Shown here piece by piece: positions 9,699 to 18,097 of a stretch of 32,500 nucleotides of DNA (within the stretch, counting starts at the first letter, position 1; every line of letters begins with the position of its first letter). The DNA comes from Prorocentrum cordatum (taxonomy: Eukaryota > Sar > Dinophyceae > Prorocentrales > Prorocentraceae). The stretch is taken from the NCBI GenBank assembly GCA_963575745.1, contig CAUYUJ010003655.1, forward strand, positions 1-32,500, given 5' to 3'. The notes under the pieces were generated by a model. It was not told the DNA's origin. It worked only from the letters and a program-made list of their open reading frames with translations, and searched no databases. Position numbers and translations under genes: made by a program.

Positions 9699-11684
9699 GT
9701 GGTCTCAACAAACCAGGTCATCAGAAGGTGGATCGCGACGGACAGAGATGAGTTCCTCGAGAGCATAGCGGACCACATGAATACCTCGATCGTTAACAAC
9801 GCCCCCAAGGAGGAATGGGTCGCGGCACGCAAGCTATTAGCCTTCGCTGGGAAACCGCCCAAGCGACATGCACCTGATGGGGGGGTCTTTACGAGCAAGA
9901 CCGACATCGCCGACCGCGCTCTCAAGTTCTACGGTTCGATCGAGCATGCCGCGGATACCAACGCCGACGGAGTGGCCAGCTACTGCAACCAGCACGCCAA
10001 CCACGACAAACCCGACCCACTCATCAACAACATCATGACCATCTGGCAGCTCACGACGATCCTTGCAGGAGCACGCCCAGGAAGACGGGGAGGTCCAGAT
10101 GGGGTCACAGACGACATGGCAAAGGCAGCCCCGTCGTCGATGGCGCGACTACTTCACCCCATCCTAGTCAAGACGCAAGTGCAGTCCATCGAGCCACTAG
10201 CAGCGAAAGGCGGTTTCTCGACACACGTCTACAAAGGAGCAGGAGCCCTTGACAGACAGGAATCATATAGAGGTATTTTTCTGGATAAATCCATCGGCAA
10301 GATGCACTCCTCCTTCCTGCGATCCAGGGTCAAGCAGCTGCTCCCGTCCTTCCTCGATGCGACCCAGTGCGGGGCTCGACCCCGCACGGCCACGGACTTC
10401 GTTGCGCGCGCCATCATGGCCTTCGTCGTGGACTGCAGGCAGAAAGGATCATCGGGAGCCATTGTATTTGTCGACCTACGAGAAGCATTCCACTCCGTGA
10501 TCAGGGAGTTCACCATGAGGCACCCCGCGACTACCGCGGAGCTCGACGACCTCCTCGACAAGATCGATCTCCCACCGTGGCTCAGACCAGTCCTGACACA
10601 GAATTTGCAGCGCCCAGCAGATACTGCGCACAAGCTCGGAGACGAACACCTTTGCGAGATGATCTCGGACCACCACGCATCCAACTGGATGGCAGCCCGA
10701 GAGGCCACTCACTGTCAGGTGCCAACCACGGGAACCCGACCTGGAGCACCCTTCTCCGACGTAGCCTTCAACGTGCACTTCGCTCTGCTCCTGAACGCGA
10801 TCGACAAGGGCGCCAGCGCCAAACGCGACAACTACGACGGTCACCCTATCCCTCCCTGCCCGAAGCCAGTATTCGCTCAAGAGCAACACGATGGAGACGC
10901 ACTGCGGCACCTATCCTATGTTAACGACCTCACCAGAGTCATATCTACAGCCAACGCTACAGATCTGGTTGACGCAACAACCCCTGTAGCCACCAACCTG
11001 CGCCACAAAGCCCTCTCCTTCGGTCTCAAGCCGCGCCCCGAAAAGAGAAAGGTTATTCTCAATTTCTACTGCAACACTGCAAGGATGGAAAGGCAGCGAA
11101 TGGCAACGGACCGCATCGGCACCCTGGGCCTCCCCGACATCAACATAAAGTTTAATATCACTGACCGGCAGAAGGCCCTGGGCACGATCATTACTACTGG
11201 GACAGCAATGGGGCCCGAGACCAGGCTTCGATCCAACCGATCCTCCGCGACGGCTAATGCCCTGGAGCGGCAGATCTTACGAAGATACGGATCACCAGGA
11301 AAAACTAGGATCAAATGCGTACACGCCCGATCTACCTCTGCACTTACGTTCAACCACCACATATGGAACGACCTGACAAACAAGGACAATGCGTTCATGG
11401 AGGTTAAGTATGCAGGTCCGTACCGTGTCGCTATGGGACTACCGAAGACCAACTCCCCCACCCTCCACATCACAGCGAGGGAAGTCATAGCAGCTACGGG
11501 GGCCCCCGACTGTTCAACCCACCAATCAATAGCACGACTTGGAAACCTACCTCGCCTACTGAACAACGCACCACAGGTATTGCTACGGCTACTTGACAAT
11601 ATCGCACATGTTAAACGAGGATGGGTGCAGCTGCTCAAGAATGACTTCTATTTTCTTCGAACGCACTCCAGACCTGGGAGATGA
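9699..11684 (+). pseudogene. non-LTR reverse transcriptase, catalytic motif mutated
   Basis: The 661-codon frame opens at a GTG and belongs to a longer frame that once continued from upstream. Reverse transcriptase copies the element RNA at the nicked target. Motif A is IVFVDLREAFHSV (Asp at residue 259). Motif B is TGTRPGAPFSDVAFNVHF. Motif C reads LSYVNDL: residue 409 is Asn where the [YF]xDD box needs its first Asp, which should abolish catalysis. HYKGAG-like and SFLRSR segments earlier fit fingers and palm. The RT core occupies roughly residues 110-480, with thumb and linker after it. Stops at 11682 and 11691 end the frame, but homologous sequence continues in the same frame. Confidence 0.85.
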
Positions 11685-12770
11685 AGCGCCTGAGGTCAAG
11701 AGGATCACCGCATCATCGACTGGGCCAGGCGGAAGCCGAAGGAGTTCAACCCGGCCGTGGGCGCAGCTACCAATGCATTCCTACGACACGCATTCGAAGA
11801 TGCCAAGACAGAAAGAACGAGTCGGGATATTGGATCGGCCCAGCAAGACTCCGCGAACGGCCGCTCAGTTACAGACGCACCGACCACGGAGTACATCTGC
11901 TACATTTGCGAACGGGTCACCTCCACTAAGCAGGGGATGGCTGTGCACATGGGAATGGGCCACTAGCGCCGTGGCGACCCCCGACGCTGGGCAACAGGCA
12001 CAGCGTGCCGATGCTGCCAAACGGAGCTCCACTCTTACCCGCGACTTGTCAAGCATTTTCAGGCATCAAGGCAATGTTCAGTTTCCTGGCATGCTTGGCA
12101 CACAATCTACGGCGCGCCCTTGACCGACCAGCAAATCGCCTTCAACAGCGCCCACCACAAGGAAGTTACTATAAAGAACCGGCGTGGCGGACGACCCGAA
12201 GCATGCGGATCACAACCTGCGCATCGATGCGACATCACGCCTTTTCCCATTCTCGAGACATCCCCACAGCAACCCAAGGTCTTCGCCCTACTTCGTACCA
12301 GGCAACCCGTGCAGCGCCCTCATATCCCAAACGCGTCAGCACGACAGGTTGTTGTTCGAATGGATGGCGGCTCTGGGATGTACAATGACATCTTTCAGCA
12401 CATGATCGCTCAGGGCATCAACAGCTTGCGAGTGAATGACTATGTCCACATTGGCCTACATCAGGGGCGGGGCTCGGCAACTGCGAGGAGGCGAACCAAC
12501 CGACTTGAAGCGAACATGACAGAGGGCATCATTGCGGGCATCTGCGCGTGCATTCCGACCGCCGCGTGGTTCGCCGAAGACGGCGGCGAAGGAGGGCGGA
12601 AGATGACATCCAACCGCGCCCCACTCCACCTACGAGGAGTACTAAGCACTGGCCAAAAAGACCGCGGCACCATCTCGGTAATGGACGACGACCTCAGGGA
12701 CATCATCGAGATGTCCAGCCTCTCGCAGAACCTCCAGATCCTCATGATCGCCACCCATCCAGAAGCATAG
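11685..12770 (+). pseudogene. C-terminal region with two zinc fingers of the same element
   Basis: Reading continues in the RT frame after TGA codons at 11682 and 11691 and is stopped again by TAG at 11964-11966, then stays open to 12770. Just before the TAG is a C2H2 finger, CYICERVTSTKQG..H..H (Cys 11898, Cys 11907, His 11946, His 11961; spacing C-x2-C-x12-H-x4-H). After it is a C2HC finger (Cys 12006, Cys 12015, His 12054, Cys 12075). Fingers at the end of non-LTR polyproteins commonly bind nucleic acid. The last 200 codons (12120-12770) are polar with no recognised fold. Three in-frame stops mark decay, but the absence of frameshifts over 3 kb suggests this half decayed late. Confidence 0.7.
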
Positions 12771-12930
12771 CCCAACAACCCACATGGTATTACGGCTTGG
12801 AATACACCTCAGTTGCAGCACCTGGAGCGTCACCCGACATCCAGCAGCGCCGTAACCATCACCCCATACCGGCGTACGAATAAAGATACTGGCGACGAAC
12901 CATGAACTGGAGTATCAAGGTGGGCATCGT
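12771..12930. other. spacer after the non-LTR element
   Basis: Unique sequence follows the last stop codon. The 3' end of the non-LTR element presumably falls here, but I see no poly(A) tail or target duplication to define it. Confidence 0.4.
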
Positions 12931-12989
12931 GACATGGCCTCATTCATCTCGCACCACATGGACAGGATAAGGATAGGCCGGTGGGGGAT

Positions 12990-13265
12990 GGCCGCAATAC
13001 CTACGGGGACACCGTCCACGGCCTTCACGGACAGCAACAACACCATCGCGGACAGCAACACCCACATGGACTGCCCCACGGACAGCAACAATAACACCAT
13101 CATGGACAACAACACCATCACGGACAACTGCACCATCATGGGCAACAACAACAACAACCCCACGGACAACAACACCATCACGAACAGCAACCACACCATC
13201 ATGGACAAATACACCACAATCCCGAGCCACTACACCACCATCGACGACAAATACACCACCTTCAG
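12990..13265 (+). repeat. ACAACACCATC-type degenerate tandem repeat
   Basis: Words such as CACGGACAGCAACAACACCATC and ATGGACAACAACACCATC recur with variable spacing of about 18-33 bases. The + strand frame reads Asn/Thr/Asp-rich sequence and the - strand Val/Met-rich sequence. Base content alone explains both. Confidence 0.75.
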
Positions 13266-13930
13266 GGAGTCCCCCTCCAGGAGGAGGGGGGGGGCGTCTT
13301 CACCATCGAGTGGCGAGCGCAGGTAGTGCGGGCCCCGCCAGGGCCCAGGACCTCCCCCCTCTCCTCGTTCGCCCAGTTGGCTCCTCCCCCTCCCCTTCCC
13401 TTCCTCCTGGCCTGGCCTTTGGTCCGCAGCGCGGCTGCCTCGCACCCCGTAGCCCTCTCCCCGCGCAGTTGGTCGCGGGCGGAGCTGCCGCTGAGACGAT
13501 TTGGGGAGGGGGTGTCGGGGGACGGACGTTCCCTGGTGCCCTCCTTTGCCCCTCTTGTCTTCGGCCAGGTAGCCGACCTCCCTCTTCCCTTGGGGGTAGG
13601 TCCTCCCGCTCGTGCCCGCGGTCTGCCCCCCCCCCCCCCCCTCTTCAAGCGCCCTGGAGGCATCCTTCCTCTCCCCCCCCGTCCGTCCTTTTTTGTTGTT
13701 TTTTTTTTCCCCCCCTTTGGGGCTCTGGAGCCCAGGGCTGTCGGGCCCCCGTGCTCCCTCGGCCCTCGTCGGGCCTCCTCGGCCCTCGCTTTTCGCTTTG
13801 GCCGCCGGAGGCCCCCTTGGAGGAATATGTGCGCGGCCGCGGCGGGCCCGCCGCGCGCCGCCGATGCGGCAGAGACCGCAACGGCTGCGCCTCCGCGCGG
13901 AGGCGCAGAGCTGCGCTCGAAAGGCTCGAA
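13266..13930. other. pyrimidine-rich unique region with a 24-bp palindrome
   Basis: C/T-rich DNA includes C runs at 13626-13641 and a T run near 13700. Long frames on both strands are Pro-rich or Gly/Arg-rich and look like composition artefacts. A perfect 24-base palindrome occupies 13885-13908, with left arm CTGCGCCTCCGC and right arm GCGGAGGCGCAG with no spacer. I see no gene. Confidence 0.6.
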
Positions 13931-14945
13931 AGGAGACCTTTCGGGAGCCTCTTGGGGCACTCTTGGGGTCTCCTGTGAGATTCCTGGCAGACTCTTGGAG
14001 GCCTCGTGGGGGTCTCCCTCGGCCTCCTGGGAGCCTTGGGGGGCTTATTCGGGGCCTCTTTGGTTGTCTTAGGGCGTTCCTGGGCCATCTGACGCCGTCG
14101 GGGGCCCTCTTGGGGTGCTTCAGGGCCGGCCGTCTTGGAGGCCATCTTGGCCGTCATGGAGGCCTCTTGGGCTTTCTTGGGCCCCCCTTTCGGCCGTTTT
14201 TGGGGCTTCTTGGGCCGTCCTGGGGTCATCCTGGAAGCCTCTTGGGCGCTCTGGGGACGATCTTAAGGGCCTCTCGGGCCGCCCTTGGGCCTTCGGAAGG
14301 CCGAAATGCTGCAGATGCCCAAAGCCTTCAAACACCGAAAGGAGAATTAATGATTGGCCCCTTTGGGCCCTCCTGGAGGACCTCTTGGAGGCCTCTTGGG
14401 CCGTCTTGGAGGCCTCTTGGAGGCCTCTGGGGTCGTCTTCGGTCGTCTTGGAGGCTTTTTGGGCGAACGTGGAGGCACCTTGGACTCTTGGGCCGTCTTC
14501 GAGGCCATCTTGTACCATCTTGGGCGAATTTGGAGGCCATCTTCGCCGTCTTGGAGGCCATCTTGGGCCGTCCTGGGAGACTTCTTCCGAACGTTGAGGT
14601 CGTTTGTGCGGCCGCTTGGGTGTGGCCAGCGCAATGAGCCGAAGCCCCAGGGGAAGTTCCTCTGGAAAAAGAGCCGAAGCCAAACAGTATATGAGTCAGC
14701 ATGCCGGGCACCCTTGCGCAAGCCAACATGGGGCGGCGAATCGAAGACACTTACGGCGAATCACCGCCGCCCCCTGCCTTTTGGGAAGCGCTTCTGTGGC
14801 CAAACGTTAAGGTCCCAGCTTGGCCAAGCCATCGGACTATGTTATCCCCCCGCCGTCTTGGAAACTTTTGGGGGAACACTTGGAGGAGGATGAGGGGGGG
14901 GGGTCAGGAGAGGGAGGAAGAGGAGGAGGAAGAGGAGTAGGAGGA
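13931..14945 (+). repeat. 1-kb dispersed repeat, copy A
   Basis: About 1015 bases align along their length with copy B at 27921-28937. The first half is a degenerate array of GGAGGCCTCTTGGGCCGTCTT words. The middle has TCGGAAGGCCGAA, ATGATTGG and GGGCCCTCCTGGAGGACC. The distal part has CCAGGGGAAGTTC, a conserved hairpin at 14730-14773 and GGGGGAACACTTGGAGG, ending in (GAG)n. Long frames on both strands contain Trp/Gly/Leu repeats that follow the DNA repeat. I take it as a non-coding repeat, perhaps a non-autonomous mobile element; no terminal repeats or target duplications were found. Confidence 0.8.
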
Positions 14946-15085
14946 GGACCTCTTGGGCCGTTTTTGGCTGTCGGAAGGCCGAACAAAAACACATTCCAAA
15001 ATCGATCAAAACCTATGGGGAATCAATGACGTTTGCCAGGACCTCTTGGAACCTCTTGGGGCGAGGCAACACCTCCATGGACAAT
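14946..15085 (+). repeat. partial copy of the dispersed repeat after the GAG tail
   Basis: Directly after the GAG tail of copy A, CCTCTTGGGCCGT, CTGTCGGAAGGCCGAAC, GGGGAATCAATGA and GGACCTCTTGG appear in the same order as at 28264-28400 of copy B. This is the middle of the repeat again, so partial units lie head to tail. Confidence 0.65.
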
Positions 15086-15547
15086 GTTTTAGACGTCACG
15101 GATAGCGGCCGCATTCAGAGACCCCCACCTGCGGACCCCCGAAAGTTACGAGAGTATGCCACGCCTGCTACGCCCTGGATGACCGGCTCGGATAGCGGCC
15201 GCGCTCAGAAACCACGACCTGCTACCCCCCTATGGCGTCGAGAAAGTGCCGCGCCTGCAATTCCTTGGACGACTGGCTCGGATAGCGGCCGCGCTCAGAG
15301 ACCACGCCCTGCGCCCCCTCCTATGGTGATGAGACTATGTCACGACTGCTATGCCCTGGACGACCGGCTCGGACAGCGGCCGCGGTGAGAGACCACCACC
15401 TGCGCACCCCTTTATGGTGTCGAGAATATGCCCCCCTTATGGTGTCGAGAATATGCCATGCCTGTTGTGCCCTGGACGACCGTCACGGATAGCGGCCGCG
15501 GTGAGAGACCACCCCGTGCGCACCCCCTATGGTGTCGAGGATATGCC
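15086..15547 (+). repeat. 91-bp NotI satellite, left part (5 units)
   Basis: GCGGCCGC sites lie at 15104, 15194, 15284, 15376 and 15491. The first three units carry a variant (GCGCTCAGA or GCATTCAGA after the site), while the last two match the right-hand array (GCGGTGAGAGACC). The array stops at 15547 inside a unit, where the copia element begins, and resumes at 25247. Confidence 0.93.
15543..15547. other. target-site duplication, left copy (ATGCC)
   Basis: ATGCC directly precedes the 5' LTR and recurs directly after the 3' LTR at 25242-25246. Five bases is the usual copia duplication length. Confidence 0.85.
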
Positions 15548-15730
15548 TGTGAAGAGTGCACTCCCCTGCCCCTCTGCCGCCCGTGCCACCGTGTGTGTAT
15601 GATGTACACGCTTGTCTTGTTTTGTGGCATGCACGCTGCCCGCCGCTGTTTTGGCCCTAGTCCTAGGGCCCTGGGACGCACCCGCAGTTTTGACTGCCGC
15701 GCAGTCCGAGCTAAAAGAACTGCACTGACA
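15548..15730 (+). repeat. 5' LTR of the copia-type element
   Basis: This 183-base LTR runs from TGTGAAGAG to CTGACA. Compared with the 3' LTR there are about five substitutions and one 2-base indel (near 15680), clustered mainly at the 3' end. It contains the inverted repeat CCCTAG-TC-CTAGGG at 15655-15668. I see no clear TATA box. It presumably carries promoter and RNA-end signals, but none can be pointed to in the sequence. Confidence 0.93.
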
Positions 15731-15731
15731 T

Positions 15732-15743
15732 TGGTAGCGGAGC
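15732..15743 (+). promoter_or_regulatory. primer-binding site, initiator tRNA-Met type
   Basis: TGGTAGCGGAGC starts one base after the 5' LTR. It matches 10 of 12 bases of the site complementary to the 3' end of animal initiator tRNA-Met (TGGTAGCAGAGG) and also resembles the plant copia site TGGTATCAGAGC. Minus-strand DNA synthesis would start here. The tRNA of this organism is not in the window, so the exact partner is inferred. Confidence 0.75.
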
Positions 15744-15809
15744 TAGTAAGCTCCAGCGGACGCACTGCGTGCTCTGCTTCGGTGGTTGTGACCACCCGCG
15801 TGGGCCGCC

Positions 15810-16430
15810 ATGGCCGCCAACCAAGACGGCTCAGATGCGGATGCTGCGTCCTCTGTTGGCACAGGTCCCCCGGACCTGCATGCAGTCCTGCGCGTAATGG
15901 CCGAGACCCAGCGGGAGCTCTTGGCCTTACATCGGGATCGTGGTGGCGACGGCGGTCCCAGACGTACACGTCTACTGCTGTCGCAGGTGAAGCTCCCAGA
16001 GTTCGATGGTGCAGTCGGTACGAATACTAAGAAGTACCGAGAGTGGCGCAAGGAGGTTGAAGTCATCCGCAACCTCAACCAGCTCTCAGACGTGGAGCTG
16101 GGCCTGATCATCTACAGTCAAGTATCAGGTCGAGCCAAGGAGCTCATCGAGGTCCTTGATGCGTCGGACCTCCGACGCGAGGACACGCTCGAGACCATCT
16201 TTGCTATCTACGACGACGCCTTCGAGAAGATGGATCACGAGCGCCTCGATCAGGTGCATCAGGAGTGGGGGCGAGCACGCCGTCGAGCTAGGCAGCCCGT
16301 CATGGATTGGACAACGTACTTGCGCAAGAAGCGCATGGAGTTGCAGCTCGAGGATCCTACTTCAGCGATCAGCGATCGCGCGCTGGCAATCAAGATGCTT
16401 CGTGGCGCTGGACTGTCGCAGAAGGAGTGA
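15810..16430 (+). pseudogene. gag: Gag N-terminal part, cut by a TGA stop
   Basis: The frame starts at an ATG in good context (GCCGCCATGG) 66 bases after the primer-binding site and encodes 206 residues. Gag forms the particle that packages element RNA in the cytoplasm. Residues about 60-200 (KLPEFDG..YREWRKEVEVI, then LDQVHQEWGRARR and LRKKRMELQL) look like the helical retrotransposon Gag domain. A TGA at 16428-16430 ends it, but the same frame continues openly and in the same style for another kilobase. The stop is therefore most likely a point mutation (for example from CGA); readthrough cannot be excluded. Confidence 0.8.
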
Positions 16431-17530
16431 GCGCAGGTGCTCTTCAACTGTGGCGGCATCTACGACTCGAAGCGGATGGAGGTTGTGCTGAAGGCAGCCT
16501 ACTCGAAGGTGCACGACACTGAGAAGCGCTCGGTGCTCCCTCGCCGCTCGCCGTTTGTGGCGCAGCGTGAGCATGGGCGCTCCTCTGGGAGCTCGGGCGG
16601 TCGCTATCCGCACCCTCCCATAGCTCGCAGGCCATACGTGCTGCGAGGACGCTCTGGCCAGCACGTGCACGAGGTAGAAAACGGCGAAGACTACGATGAA
16701 CACCGCGGCGACCTGGAGGAGGCGCAGCACGACGAAGATGAAGCAGACGACCAGGACGACGGAGACCCCGGGGGGGCCGAGGGCACCCTCTTCGAGGAAG
16801 GCGCCGAGGTCGAAGAGGAGCTGGCGTCGGACAACGACGGGCCAGATGACGAGGAGTACGAGGCACCGGAGGATCTTCAGGAAGCGTTCTTGGCCGGCTG
16901 GAGGGCCAAGCAGAAGACGCCAGTACAGCGTCAGAAGCGCGGGTTCGTTGCCCCTCGGCAGCGGGGCCCCAAGAAGATCAACGTCAGCGGCTCCTTCCAG
17001 GCTGGTCGGAAGCCGACGGGCCAGCGCAAGGCTAACAGCCGGTGTGCTGACTGCGATCAGCCCGGCCACTGGCGTGGCGACCCGGAGTGCCCCAAGGTGA
17101 AGAGTGGCGAGCGCGAGCCGTACAACAAGATCGGGCCAAAGAGTGGCCAGCCAGCGTCGCCCAACCAGCGGAGCTCTGTGAAGCCGCCGGCGCCTAGGCA
17201 GGTGCATGGACCGATCATCCACTGGGTTGGCATGGCAGGCAGTGCCGAGGAGCGTCGTGGCCGCGCTCCATGGCGCCGTGCTCCCCAGTCGGTGCCTGCC
17301 CAGAGGCATCCGGTGGAGGGTCGAGCTGATGCTCCAGGGCGGATCATCATGCATCCCAGACCCAAGAGCATGCCTGCGCCGAGCCTACGCCGGGACGCCG
17401 ACGATGGCCCAGGGCCCGCACAGAGCAGTGATGAACGTGCGCGCGCCCGTGCCAGGCGCGGGGGGGATCAGGGGGGCGAGGATGCATGTGTGCGTTGCCG
17501 TCGCATTCTGGCCAACACCCACCCACAGGG
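16431..17530 (+). pseudogene. gag: Gag C-terminal part with zinc knuckle
   Basis: This is the in-frame continuation after the TGA at 16428. It carries an acidic stretch (EVENGEDYDEHRGDLEEAQHD, about 16669-16730), then basic sequence and a zinc knuckle, CADCDQPGHWRGDPEC. The knuckle residues are at 17043, 17052, 17067 (His) and 17088, with spacing C-x2-C-x4-H-x6-C, two residues longer at the end than the classic retroviral C-x4-H-x4-C form. It should bind RNA. The frame stays open to a TGA at 17589, but from about 17530 the family-like sequence lies in frame 2, so a frame change occurs between about 17340 and 17530, where G runs at 17460-17466 and 17471-17476 are suspicious. Confidence 0.75.
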
Positions 17531-18097
17531 CACAGCGTGGAGTTGGAGTTTCCTGACCTTGCCACGGTCCATCACATCGTGGAGCGCGTGACGAACAAGA
17601 AGCCTATCTTCTTCAAGCAAGGCCGCTTCGAGAGCCTCGACTTCGTTCAGGGTCGGCTCGTGCGCCTGCAGCTGACCACGTCGAGGCCTTGTGCGGCGGC
17701 TGAGGTGGATCTCGACGAGATCACGGCAACTATATTCAAGATCGTGATGGGCGGCAATCGCGATACCAAGCCCCGTGACGATCGGCGCGGTGAAGGCGGG
17801 AGTCGTGACACCAAGCAGCGTGAAGATCATCATCGAGATCGTCGTGACGACCGCCAGCGTGATCGGGGAGCTGTTCTCCGTGAACCTCGTGCCCCTCCTC
17901 CGCCCGAGGCGGAGGCCTCTTCGCGTTCAAGGTCGCGGAGTACACCAGCAGGCCGCGGTGTGAAGGAAGAGAAGCGGAGTCCACCAGAAGACCGCGGTTA
18001 GAAGGAAGAGAAGGAAGAAGAGGAAGAGAAGAAGAAGAAGGCGAGGAGCAGCAAAGAAGAGAAGAAATAGAGAAAGAAGGCAAGAGGCAGCAAGGAA
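17531..18097 (+). pseudogene. gag-pol junction region with two TAG stops
   Basis: In the pol frame, GHSVELEFPDLATVHHIVER starts near 17531 and continues with ordinary mixed codons to about 17760, then becomes an Arg/Asp/Lys/Glu-rich tail. TAG codons interrupt it at 17999-18001 and 18068-18070, both inside a GAAGAA-type purine tract where AAG or GAG to TAG is a single change. Removing them gives one frame that runs straight into pol. No fold is recognised. It probably links Gag and Pol in a single polyprotein. Confidence 0.6.

Noticed and set aside
13310-14683. Long Pro/Gly-rich and Trp-rich frames on both strands over the pyrimidine-rich region and dispersed repeat A
   Set aside because: Opposite frames are equally open, the same peptides track a DNA repeat, and copy B does not keep the frames.
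16362-17354. 330-codon - strand frame antisense to gag
   Set aside because: It is a shadow of the GC-rich gag frame; the + strand carries the zinc knuckle and Gag motifs.
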